Shown here one piece after another: positions 8,824 to 16,125 of a DNA stretch of 53,554 nucleotides (position 1 is its first letter; the number at the start of each line of letters is the position of its first letter). The stretch covers positions 1 through 53,554 of the forward strand of contig NZ_NMVP01000014.1 of NCBI RefSeq assembly GCF_002250705.1, given 5' to 3'. The DNA comes from Enemella evansiae (GTDB lineage: Bacteria; Actinomycetota; Actinomycetes; Propionibacteriales; Propionibacteriaceae). Made by a program: the position numbers and the translations under genes. Below the pieces are notes generated by a model. That model was not told where the DNA came from. It saw only the letters and a program-made list of their open reading frames with translations, and ran no database searches.

Positions 8824-10008
8824 GTGAGGAGATATGCCGAGGTCTGGGCGATCCCGGTGGTACGCCAGGTGCTGCTGCTGGGCGCGCTCTGCCGCATCCC
8901 GATGTTCGGGGCCTCGGTGCTGCTCACCCTGCATGTGGTGCAACGTCTCGACCCGCGCTACACCGCCGCGGGCGTGATCGCGATGGCCGCCACGCTGGCC
9001 ATCGGGATCGCCGGCCCCTGGCGCGGCCGGATGCTCGATCGGTTCGGGCTGCGGCGTACCCTGCTGCCCTCGCTGATCGTGATGCCGATCTGCTGGGTGA
9101 TCGCGCCGTGGGTCGGCTACTGGCCGCTGCTGGTGCTGGTCGTCATCTCCGGGCTGTTCACGGTGCCGGCGTTCTCGATGGTCCGGCAGGCGCTCGCCGG
9201 CGCCACCTCCGGGCCGCAGCGCAACACCGCGATGGCATTGGACTCGGTGATCGCCGAGATCTGTTTCATGATCGGTCCCGCGGCCGGCGTCTTCGCGGGC
9301 ACCCAGTGGGGCACCACCTGGACGTTGATGATCTTCCAACTCTGCCTGGTGCTCGGTGGTGTGGTGATGTTCTGGGTGAACCCGCCGCTGCGCTCGGAGG
9401 GCGAGGACACCGACACCGAGCAGGCCCCGCCGAGCCGCTGGGTGACGCCGGCGGTGCTGGCGATCTTCGCCGCCACCGTGGCCACCATCGTCGCGGTCAC
9501 CGCGACCGACCTCGGCGTGGTCGCCGGGCTGCGCGAACTCGGCGCGCAGTGGGTGATCGGCCCGGCGATGGCGGTCTGGGGGCTGGGCTCGGCCATCGGC
9601 GGACTGTTCTACGGCGCGATCAGCCACCGGGTGCCGACCTGGGTGCCCGTGTTCGGCCTCGGCGTCACCACCGCCCTGATCGCGCTGGCCACCGATCCCT
9701 GGTCGATGACGTTGCTGCTGCTGCTCGCCGGCGTCTTCTGCGCGCCCGCCTTCGTGGCCACCACCACCGCGCTCTCGGTGCTCGTCCCGGCCCGCTTCCG
9801 CGGTGAGGCATTCGGCTGGCACGGTTCCATGATCACCGCCGGTGGTGCGCTGACCGCCCCGACGATCGGGCTGGCGATCGACAAGGCCGGTTGGCCGGCC
9901 GGCTTCGTGGCCGGCGGGGTCGTCGCGGTGATCATCGCGCTGGCCTGGCCGCTGGTCCGCCGGGTGCATCGGCGCCGCGCGCACCCGGTGTCCGAACCGG
10001 TCGGTTGA
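8824..10008 (+). CDS. MFS transporter
   Basis: A 394-aa protein with about 12 hydrophobic segments. The major-facilitator motif between TM2 and TM3 is recognisable as GRMLDRFGLRRTLL, and a second half begins near residue 210 (VTPAVLAIFAATVATIVAVT). It may be a drug or metabolite exporter; the substrate is unknown. The GTG at 8824 is supported by a TAGCCT box 7 nt upstream, suggesting a leaderless mRNA. The 29-bp hairpin array ends about 80 bp upstream, so its expression could be influenced by that structure. Confidence 0.88.
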   Translation: MRRYAEVWAIPVVRQVLLLGALCRIPMFGASVLLTLHVVQRLDPRYTAAGVIAMAATLAIGIAGPWRGRMLDRFGLRRTLLPSLIVMPICWVIAPWVGYWPLLVLVVISGLFTVPAFSMVRQALAGATSGPQRNTAMALDSVIAEICFMIGPAAGVFAGTQWGTTWTLMIFQLCLVLGGVVMFWVNPPLRSEGEDTDTEQAPPSRWVTPAVLAIFAATVATIVAVTATDLGVVAGLRELGAQWVIGPAMAVWGLGSAIGGLFYGAISHRVPTWVPVFGLGVTTALIALATDPWSMTLLLLLAGVFCAPAFVATTTALSVLVPARFRGEAFGWHGSMITAGGALTAPTIGLAIDKAGWPAGFVAGGVVAVIIALAWPLVRRVHRRRAHPVSEPVG

Positions 10009-10028
10009 GCCCCTCCTATGCTGGCCCG

Positions 10029-10751
10029 GTGCTGATCCTGCTGCCCCCCTCGGAGTCCAAGACCCCGGCCCGTCGCGGCCGCCCGATGGACTGGGATTCG
10101 CTGAGCTTCCCCGCGCTCACCTGGGCCCGGCAACAGGTCGCCGATGCGCTCGCCGAGCTCGGCGACTCCGCGGCAGCGGCCCGCGCGATCGGCGTACCGG
10201 AAGGAAAAGCGGACGAACTGTCCCGCAATCTCGAACTGGAGACCGCGTCGGCCAGCAAGGCCGCTGACCTCTACACCGGTGTGCTCTTCGACGCGCTCGA
10301 TCTGGCCGGCATGGACACCGCCGAACGCCGCCGGGCCCAGCAGCGGGTGCTGATCTTCTCCGCCCTCTACGGGGTGGTACGCCTCGGCGATCGGATCGCG
10401 CCCTACCGGTTGTCGATGGGCGCCAACCTGCCCGGAATCGGGAGGCTGTCGAGCTTCTGGGCCGAGCAGCTGGACGGTGTGCTGAGTTCGGGCGGTTGGT
10501 TCGTCGACTGCCGCTCGGCGGCCTATGTCGCCGCCTGGCGGCCGCCGGCCGAGCGCTGGGTGCAGGTGTCGGTCCGCGGCGCCAGCCACAACGCCAAGCA
10601 CAATCGCGGGGTGTTCGCCCGGTTGCTCTGCCAGAGCCAGCCGGCCCCGCGCAGCCTCGACCAGGTGCTCGACGTGGCCAGCGGACGCTGGGGCCGCGAT
10701 GTGGCCGTCGAGGGCGGGGGCCCGCATCGCCTCGAGATCCCCGCGACCTAG
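10029..10751 (+). CDS. yaaA: Peroxide stress protein YaaA (DUF328)
   Basis: A 240-aa protein starting at GTG 10029 (VLILLPPSESKTP...). The LLPPSESK opening, a YTGVLFDALDL segment and a C-terminal RGASHNAKHNRG region are the signatures of the YaaA/UPF0246 family. In E. coli that family limits free iron and oxidative DNA damage during peroxide stress. A TATGCT box lies 6 nt before the GTG, so a leaderless transcript is likely. The next gene, bpa, begins 9 nt downstream with its own promoter-like box. Confidence 0.92.
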   Translation: MLILLPPSESKTPARRGRPMDWDSLSFPALTWARQQVADALAELGDSAAAARAIGVPEGKADELSRNLELETASASKAADLYTGVLFDALDLAGMDTAERRRAQQRVLIFSALYGVVRLGDRIAPYRLSMGANLPGIGRLSSFWAEQLDGVLSSGGWFVDCRSAAYVAAWRPPAERWVQVSVRGASHNAKHNRGVFARLLCQSQPAPRSLDQVLDVASGRWGRDVAVEGGGPHRLEIPAT

Positions 10752-10760
10752 ACTCTGCCC

Positions 10761-11384
10761 ATGAGCGAACAGCGTCCGGAGCAGGCCAATCAGGGATCCG
10801 AGCAGGGCGAGCGCGGGCGGGTGGTCGCCGGGCAGACCGACGACGGCCGGGTCTATGTGGTCTCGCCCCAGGCGATGGCCGTCGAATCGGCCGAGCCCGA
10901 CCAGGACCGCGAATCGGTCACCGACATGGTGTCCCAGCCGGACAAGGTGATGCGGATCGCCACGATGACCCAGAAACTGCTCGACGAGATCAAGGCCGCG
11001 CCGCTGGACGACCCGTCCCGCAAGCGGATCTCCGAGGCGTACGGCACCTCGATCGAGGAGCTCAAGTCTGGCCTGGATCCGAAGCTGGCCGCCGAGTTGG
11101 AGCGGATCACCGAGCCGATCGCCGAGGGTTCGACCCCCTCCGATGCCGAACTGCGGATCGCCCAGGCCCAGCTCGTGGGCTGGCTGGAGGGGTTGTTCCA
11201 GGGCATCCAGACCGCGATCTTCGCCCAGCAGATGGCCGCCCGCGCCCAGTTGGAGCAGATGCGCCGGGCGCTGCCGCCCGGGGCCGGACCGATGCCGGGC
11301 CAGCCCGGCCAGCCCGGCCAGCCGGGTCAGCCCGGGCACGACCCGAATCAGCCGGGTAGCGGCGGCTCCGGCATGTACCTCTGA
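10761..11384 (+). CDS. bpa: Bacterial proteasome activator Bpa (PafE)
   Basis: A 207-aa protein of the DUF2587 family. It has a disordered, charged N-terminus, then a four-helix core (residues ~50-165: VMRIATMTQKLLDEIKAAPL, IAQAQLVGWLEGLFQGIQTA), a (GQP)n linker, and a C-terminal tetrapeptide GMYL. Bpa forms ATP-independent dodecameric rings that dock into the 20S proteasome through a C-terminal GQYL motif. Here Gln is replaced by Met, while the penultimate Tyr and terminal Leu needed for docking are kept. The presence of Bpa implies the organism encodes a 20S proteasome elsewhere. A TAGACT box 6 nt before the ATG suggests a leaderless mRNA. Confidence 0.92.
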   Translation: MSEQRPEQANQGSEQGERGRVVAGQTDDGRVYVVSPQAMAVESAEPDQDRESVTDMVSQPDKVMRIATMTQKLLDEIKAAPLDDPSRKRISEAYGTSIEELKSGLDPKLAAELERITEPIAEGSTPSDAELRIAQAQLVGWLEGLFQGIQTAIFAQQMAARAQLEQMRRALPPGAGPMPGQPGQPGQPGQPGHDPNQPGSGGSGMYL

Positions 11385-11626
11385 GTGCCCGATCCCGTCC
11401 CGATCGCCGTCGCGGCGCTCATCCGAGACGGCCGCGTCCTGCTGGCGCACCGGCACCCGCCTGGGTGGGTGGGCCGGTCAACCTCGCACCCGATGAACAT
11501 GATGATCTGCGGTGGTTCGCACCCGCCGAACTGGCCGGGCTGACGCTCGCCGACCCCGCCGCGTTGCCGGATCTGATGAGAGTGCTCCCCGGCTGGAACG
11601 CCCCGACTCCATCGCCTGTCGAGTAG
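11385..11626 (+). pseudogene. Nudix hydrolase remnant lacking the Nudix box
   Basis: From GTG 11385 one frame reads VPDPVPIAVAALIRDGRVLL, then AHRHPPGW, the usual first strand of a Nudix hydrolase. It then runs out of register to an early stop. From 11477 the +2-shifted frame reads VNLAPDEHDDLRWFAPAELA, then GLTLADPAALPDLMRVLPGW and a TAG at 624-626 of that kilobase (11624-11626), the usual C-terminal end. The segment between, about 50-60 residues including the catalytic Gx5Ex7REUxEExGU box, is missing and the frame is broken at the junction. This is a deletion pseudogene located directly after bpa. Confidence 0.85.
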
Positions 11627-11919
11627 CACTCCCAGCAAGCATTTCAACGCTCAACGAAGCGCTGACCCGCACTGCTGCGGGGGTGCTGAGCCGAACTACT
11701 CCCGGACCCTGGGTACCCGTACCTAGATTTGCTTGTGCGAACTACTCAGCCCAACTCTGGTAGCGCTGCCTACGGATCCGCCTTTACCCCCGATTTCGTT
11801 TTGCGAAGATTGTGGTGCGGATAAGAAACCGCACATCGGGGGAATCCGAGGGGAACCACGGACCCAACTCTGAGCGTCGGTCTCACCGACAAGGCACGGA
11901 AAAGGATTGGGGAAGAAAG
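11627..11919 (+). other. Upstream region of the WhiB gene
   Basis: 293 bp without a convincing gene. It holds a 10-bp direct repeat CGAACTACTC (11692-11701 and 11738-11747), a GGTAGCGCTGCC partial palindrome (about 11760-11771) and an A/T-richer stretch around 11795-11830 that could carry the whiB promoter (GATAAG at about 11819). A long leader of around 90 nt with a GGGGAAGAAAG ribosome-binding site precedes the ATG at 11920. This contrasts with the leaderless starts of the neighbours. Confidence 0.4.
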
Positions 11920-12492
11920 ATGGCCAGCAACGTGATCGAGCAGAGCACCAAGCAGCGGGGTTGCCTGGACAACGCCGACCTCTTCCAGCACCGCCTGCTG
12001 GAGGAGCCGCCCACCGCCTCGGCACCCGCCGACGAGCGCCGCCAACACCTGATGATGACGCGCAAGGCCGAGAATCTGTGCATCGAGTGCCCGATCATGA
12101 CCCAGTGCCTCTACAACGCCGTGGTCCGCTACGACGTCGCGGGCTTCGTCGCCGGTACCACCGTGCGGCAGCGCCACGAGATCCGCGCCCGGCTCGGCAT
12201 CACCGTCACCCCGGAGGACTTCGACACCCTGGCCGGGGTCACCGCTCGGCATCGCCAGGTCGACCACGACGAGGTCGTCCGGCTGCGCAACGCCAACCCG
12301 CACGAGAGCCTGGAGACCCTGGCCCACCGCCTCGGCTGCTCGCTGTCGACCGTCAAGCGGCACCTGCGCCGGCACCGCCACGAGGCCGCCAGCAAGGCCC
12401 CGGCGCCGAAGAAGCACACCCCGACGATGACCGAGGTGCTGACCGCCTACCGCGAGGTCACCCGCGGCATCCCGGCCCGCCGCGCCGCCTGA
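11920..12492 (+). CDS. WhiB-like iron-sulfur regulator with C-terminal HTH
   Basis: A 190-aa protein. The ATG at 11920 follows a GGGAAGAAAG site; the open frame extends further upstream but without protein character. The Wbl domain has four cysteines at 15, 54, 57 and 63 (C...CxxCx5C), the ligands of a [4Fe-4S] cluster. The usual G[VI]WGG turn is replaced by GFVAGTT (75-81). After residue ~115 there is a separate DNA-binding-like segment, HESLETLAHRLGCSLSTVKR (128-147), a sigma-r4/LuxR-like helix-turn-helix, and then a basic tail. Classic Wbl proteins are ~80-130 aa and bind sigma factor, so this longer form may contact DNA itself. A terminator follows. Confidence 0.88.
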   Translation: MASNVIEQSTKQRGCLDNADLFQHRLLEEPPTASAPADERRQHLMMTRKAENLCIECPIMTQCLYNAVVRYDVAGFVAGTTVRQRHEIRARLGITVTPEDFDTLAGVTARHRQVDHDEVVRLRNANPHESLETLAHRLGCSLSTVKRHLRRHRHEAASKAPAPKKHTPTMTEVLTAYREVTRGIPARRAA

Positions 12493-12527
12493 GCGCACGC
12501 CGGCCCGCGGCACCACAAGACGAACGG

Positions 12528-12556
12528 ACCCCGTCGACGCGACCCGTCGGCGGGGT
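12528..12556 (+). terminator. Hairpin terminator after the whiB-like gene
   Basis: ACCCCGTCGACG (12528-12539) pairs with CGTCGGCGGGGT (12545-12556) with one G-T wobble and a 5-nt loop. It starts 36 nt after the stop codon. No U-tract follows, which is common for GC-rich actinobacterial terminators. It may serve both this gene and the convergent HAD gene. Confidence 0.65.
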
Positions 12557-12664
12557 TCTGCAATTCCCACGCCGACCCCTTGAAGTTGTCAGGGGTTATG
12601 CACAGTTCCGGTGTCGGAAACTGTGCGATCCCCCGCACGCGTTCAGACGCGCCGCGCCCAGGGC

Positions 12665-13468
12665 TCAGAACCAGCGGGCCAGTTCGGCCGGCGTACCGCC
12701 GTCGTCGAAGAGGCCGGTGACGGCATCGGCGGCCTGCTGGACCTCACCGGGGGCATCGCCCAGAGCGACCCCGCGACCGGCCCATTGCAGCATCTCGATG
12801 TCGTTGCGGCCGTCGCCCATCGCCAGCACGTCGGCGCGGTCCACGCCGAGCCGGTCGCAGACCTCGGCGAGCCCGGTCGCCTTGTGCACGCCCTCGGGGG
12901 CGATGTCCAGCCACGCCGAGTAGCCGATGAAGTAGCTCACCCCGTGCAGGCCGAGCTGTTCGGCCAGCGCGATGAAGTCCTCATCGGAGCTGCCGGGATC
13001 GCGGATGATCACCCGGGTGACCGGTTCGCGTCGCAACTGCTCGGCGCTCTCCACGGTGATCTCACCGTCCAGGTCGCCGGCCGGGAACTGGGCGGAGACG
13101 CGGTAGCCGTGGCCGACCACCTCGGTGGCGATCAGCGCATCCGGTGCGAACCGGGTGACCTTGTCGATCACATCGGCCGGGTCGAAGGTGACCTGCCGGA
13201 TCACCTCACTCGGCGGGTACTCCACCACCACCGCCCCGTTGGAGCTCACCGCGTACCCGGGCGGGAGACCGAGCGCATCGAAGACCGGGCGGGTGGCGTG
13301 CCAGCTCCGGCCGGTGGAGAGCACCACCGGTACACCGGCCGCCAGCACCCGCTGCACCGCATCCCGGACCGGATCCGGCAACCGGCCGGCGTGGTCGACG
13401 ACGGTGCCGTCGATGTCCAGTGCGACCAGCTTCGGGCGCCAGCCGTCCTGCTGCACCTGCTCAGCCAC
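12665..13468 (-). CDS. HAD-superfamily phosphatase, Cof type
   Basis: A 267-aa protein. Motif I is LVALDIDGT with the nucleophile Asp18 and acid/base Asp20. Motif II is VVLSTGRS. Motif IV is LAMGDGRNDIEML near residue 215. The cap lies between motifs II and III, as in the Cof/type IIB subfamily. These enzymes dephosphorylate sugar phosphates, FMN/PLP or similar small molecules; the substrate is not identifiable. It begins 3 nt after the serS stop codon and is almost certainly co-transcribed with serS. Confidence 0.88.
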   Translation of the reverse strand: MAEQVQQDGWRPKLVALDIDGTVVDHAGRLPDPVRDAVQRVLAAGVPVVLSTGRSWHATRPVFDALGLPPGYAVSSNGAVVVEYPPSEVIRQVTFDPADVIDKVTRFAPDALIATEVVGHGYRVSAQFPAGDLDGEITVESAEQLRREPVTRVIIRDPGSSDEDFIALAEQLGLHGVSYFIGYSAWLDIAPEGVHKATGLAEVCDRLGVDRADVLAMGDGRNDIEMLQWAGRGVALGDAPGEVQQAADAVTGLFDDGGTPAELARWF

Positions 13469-13471
13469 CGG

Positions 13472-14752
13472 TCAGCCCGCCACCGGCACGAGCGCTTCGC
13501 GGCCGCCGAAATAGGGCCGCAGCGCCTCGGGCAGGCGTACCGACCCATCGGCCTGCTGGTGGTTCTCCAGCACCATGATGATCATCCGGGTCATCGCGCA
13601 GAGCGTCCCGTTCACCGTCGCGGTGGGCCGGACCCCGTCGGCGAACCGGCCGCGGATCTGCAGCCGGCGGGCCTGGTAGTCGGTGGCGTTCGAGGTCGAG
13701 GTGATCTCCCGGTACCGCTGCTGGGTCGGCAGCCAGGCCTCGCAGTCGAACTTGCGGGCCGCCGACAGGCCGAGGTCACCGGAGGCGACGTCGATGATCC
13801 GGAACGGCAACTCGAGCGAGGTGATGAAGTCGCGCTCGTAGTCGAGCAGCTTCTGGTGCCAGGCCTCGGCGTCGGCGAGATCGCAGTGCACGAACATCTC
13901 GACCTTGTCGAACCAGTGCACCCGGAAGATGCCGCGGGTGTCCTTGCCGTAGGAGCCGGCCTCGCGGCGGAAGCACGGCGAATAGCCGACGTAGCGGCGC
14001 GGCAGGGTGTCGGCGTCCAGGATCTCATCGGCGTGGTACGCCGCCAGCGCCACCTCCGAGGTGCCGACCAGATAGAGATCGTCGGCCTCCAGGTGGTAGA
14101 CGTCCTCACCCGCGCCCTGCCCGAGATACCCGGTGCCGTCCATCGAGCTGGGGCGTACCAGCGCCGGCGGGATGATCGGGGTGAAGCCCCACTCGGTGGC
14201 CTTGGCCATCGCATGGTTGAGCAGCGCCAGCTCCAGCTGCGCGCCCTGCCCGGTGAGGAAGTAGAAGCGCGAACCCGACACCTTGGCGCCACGTTCCATG
14301 TCGATCGCGCCGAGCAGCTCACCGAGCTCCAGGTGGTCCTTCGGTGTGATGCCCTCGCTCGCGAAGTCCCGCGGCGTACCGTGCTCCTCGAGCACCACGA
14401 AGTCGTCCTCGCCGCCACGCGGCACCTCGTCGAAGACCAGGTTGGGCAGCGACTTCAACAGCTCGTCGAAGCGTACGCCGGCGGCGTCGGCCTCGGCCTG
14501 CGCGGCCTTGACCTGGGCGGCGAGCTCCTTGGTCTGCGCGAGCAGCTGCTGTTTCTCCTCGCCCTGGGCCTTCGCGACCTGCTTGCCCATCCCCTTCTGC
14601 TCGGCACGCAGCTTCTCGAAGGCGGCGATCGAGGCACGCCGGGTCTCGTCGGCGGCCAGCAGTTCGTCGACCGGGGCGGGGGATTCGCCGCGGGCCTCCA
14701 GGCTCCGCCGGACGCGGTCGGGGTCGGTACGCAACAGCCGGGGATCAATCAC
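13472..14752 (-). CDS. serS: Seryl-tRNA synthetase
   Basis: A 426-aa class II synthetase starting at GTG 14752 ([20 protein letters not shown]). The N-terminal ~100 residues form the tRNA-binding coiled-coil arm ([20 protein letters not shown] and following Ala/Lys/Glu heptads). The catalytic core shows motif 2 ([20 protein letters not shown], Arg pair contacting ATP) and motif 3 ([20 protein letters not shown]). The length is normal. A TAGGCT box lies 6 nt before the GTG and overlaps the upstream gntR stop codon, so serS probably has its own leaderless promoter besides any read-through. Both tRNA-Ser genes of this window are its natural substrates. Confidence 0.97.
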   Translation of the reverse strand: MIDPRLLRTDPDRVRRSLEARGESPAPVDELLAADETRRASIAAFEKLRAEQKGMGKQVAKAQGEEKQQLLAQTKELAAQVKAAQAEADAAGVRFDELLKSLPNLVFDEVPRGGEDDFVVLEEHGTPRDFASEGITPKDHLELGELLGAIDMERGAKVSGSRFYFLTGQGAQLELALLNHAMAKATEWGFTPIIPPALVRPSSMDGTGYLGQGAGEDVYHLEADDLYLVGTSEVALAAYHADEILDADTLPRRYVGYSPCFRREAGSYGKDTRGIFRVHWFDKVEMFVHCDLADAEAWHQKLLDYERDFITSLELPFRIIDVASGDLGLSAARKFDCEAWLPTQQRYREITSTSNATDYQARRLQIRGRFADGVRPTATVNGTLCAMTRMIIMVLENHQQADGSVRLPEALRPYFGGREALVPVAG

Positions 14753-14761
14753 CGGGACAGC

Positions 14762-15472
14762 CTAGCGTTCAGCGGCCGCCCGCCTGCCGGATATCTCGGT
14801 GACGCCGGACCAGGCCTCCTCGACGATCTCCCGCATCGCCCGCTCCGCGGTGCCGGCATCGCCCGCGGCGACGGCGCGCGCCACCTCGACATGCAGCCGA
14901 CGGGCGGCGACGGTGGGTTCGGGTGGCATCAGCTCGTAGTGGTGCCGGGCGGTGAGCACCTCGGTGACGATGCCGGACAGGGCCATCATCAGCGGGTTGG
15001 CCGAGGCCTGCAGCAGCGTGCTGTGGAAGCGGACGTCGTGGTCGAGGTAGCTGTCCAGATCACCGTTGGCCACCTCCATCGCCGTCGCACTGTCGACCAG
15101 TTCGCTGCGTTGGTCGGCACTCGCCCGCTCGGCGGCCAGCGCGGCCGCGACCGGTTCGACCCCGCGCCGCAGCTGGCTGATCGCCTGCAACTGGTCCAAC
15201 CGGTAGGGCCCGGCCAGTTGGTGCTGCAGGACGAACGGCGAGAGCGCGTTCCACTCGGTGGCCGGCAGCACGCGGACCCCGACCCGGCGCCGGCTGGTCA
15301 CCAGGTTGTGCGACTCCAGCACCTTGACCGCCTCGCGGACCACGGTCCGGGAGACGCCGAACTCGGTACCCAGCAGCTCCAACCGCAGCACCTCACCGGC
15401 CTCCAGCTCCCCGTTGATGATCCGGGCGCCGAGGACGCCGGCGATCTGCTCGGTGAGCGGCGTGGGCGACAT
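14762..15472 (-). CDS. GntR/FCD-family regulator, probably of gluconate use
   Basis: A 236-aa protein. The N-terminal winged helix (residues ~5-70) contains LTEQIAGVLGARIINGELEA and EFGVSRTVVREAVKVLESHN. The all-helical C-terminal FCD domain has the metal-ligand pattern D...H (LDHDVRFH) and further His residues (e.g. RRLHVEVARAVAAGD). It diverges from the gluconokinase gene across 94 bp, which makes it the likely local gluconate repressor. A TAGAAT box 7 nt before its ATG indicates a leaderless transcript within the shared control region. Confidence 0.88.
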   Translation of the reverse strand: MSPTPLTEQIAGVLGARIINGELEAGEVLRLELLGTEFGVSRTVVREAVKVLESHNLVTSRRRVGVRVLPATEWNALSPFVLQHQLAGPYRLDQLQAISQLRRGVEPVAAALAAERASADQRSELVDSATAMEVANGDLDSYLDHDVRFHSTLLQASANPLMMALSGIVTEVLTARHHYELMPPEPTVAARRLHVEVARAVAAGDAGTAERAMREIVEEAWSGVTEISGRRAAAER

Positions 15473-15566
15473 GGTCAGGATTCTAGGGCCCGTACGGGGC
15501 TACAATCGCCAAAAGTATTATCAATGCCGGCCCTGCGGTCGGCACCGTCACGATCGGACACCTGCG
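15473..15566. promoter_or_regulatory. Divergent gntR/gntK control region
   Basis: For gntR (minus strand) a near-consensus -10, TAGAAT (15485-15480), ends 7 nt before the ATG. For gntK (plus strand) TACAAT at 15501-15506 is a good -10 candidate. An A/T-rich core at 15511-15524 (AAAAGTATTATCAA; TTGATAATAC on the other strand) stands out from the GC-rich surroundings. It is a reasonable operator for the GntR/FCD protein, whose relatives bind TNGTNNNACNA-like sites. The operator assignment is inference. Confidence 0.55.
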
Positions 15567-16082
15567 ATGACCGCACCCCAGAGCGCGCCCCTGGCCGTGG
15601 TGATGGGGGTGTCCGGCTGCGGCAAGAGCACCATCGGGGCGCTGCTGGCCGAACGCCTGGCGGTGCCGTTCGCCGACGCCGACGCCTTCCACCCCGCCGC
15701 CAACATCGCCAAGATGTCGGCCGGGATCCCGCTCGACGACGCCGACCGGCGGCCCTGGCTGGCCAGCATCGGCGAGTGGCTGGCCGAGCACCGCGCCCGG
15801 GGCGCGGTGATGGCCTGCTCGGCGCTGAAGCGTACCTATCGCGACCAGATCCGCACCCCGGCACCGGGCACCGTCTTCCTCCATCTGGACGGCCCGTTCG
15901 AGGTGGCGCTGACGCGGGTGCAGTCCCGGCCGGGGCACTTCATGCCGGCCTCGCTGCTGCGTTCCCAGTACGCCGACCTGCAACCGCTGGAATCCGACGA
16001 GGCCGGGACGACGGCAGACTTCGCCCGCCCGGCCGATGCGCTGGTCGGCGAGTTCACCGCCTGGTTGGACCACGCTCGCTGA
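15567..16082 (+). CDS. gntK: Gluconokinase
   Basis: A 171-aa P-loop kinase of the GntK/thermoresistant type. The P-loop is GVSGCGKST (14-22). Downstream are DADAFHPAANIAKMSAGIPL (the family's substrate-binding FHP..N..KM.sGiPL motif), MACSALKRTYRD and SRPGHFMPASLLRSQ. It phosphorylates D-gluconate to 6-phosphogluconate, feeding the pentose phosphate pathway. The start at 15567 removes an unsupported extension that would overlap the divergent regulator. No gluconate permease is adjacent, so uptake must be encoded elsewhere. Confidence 0.95.
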   Translation: MTAPQSAPLAVVMGVSGCGKSTIGALLAERLAVPFADADAFHPAANIAKMSAGIPLDDADRRPWLASIGEWLAEHRARGAVMACSALKRTYRDQIRTPAPGTVFLHLDGPFEVALTRVQSRPGHFMPASLLRSQYADLQPLESDEAGTTADFARPADALVGEFTAWLDHAR

Positions 16083-16089
16083 GCGAGCG
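16073..16089 (+). terminator. Palindrome spanning the gntK stop codon
   Basis: CGCTCGCT-G-AGCGAGCG is a perfect 8-bp dyad at 16073-16089, with the TGA stop inside it (16080-16082). It could form a terminator hairpin for gntK, although no U-tract follows. The same CGCTCGCTGAGCGAGCG-type words occur in REP-like clusters elsewhere in the window, so it may be a repeat remnant. Confidence 0.4.
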
Positions 16090-16125
16090 CCGACACCTCG
16101 AAGCCACCCCTAGACTGCTGCCACC

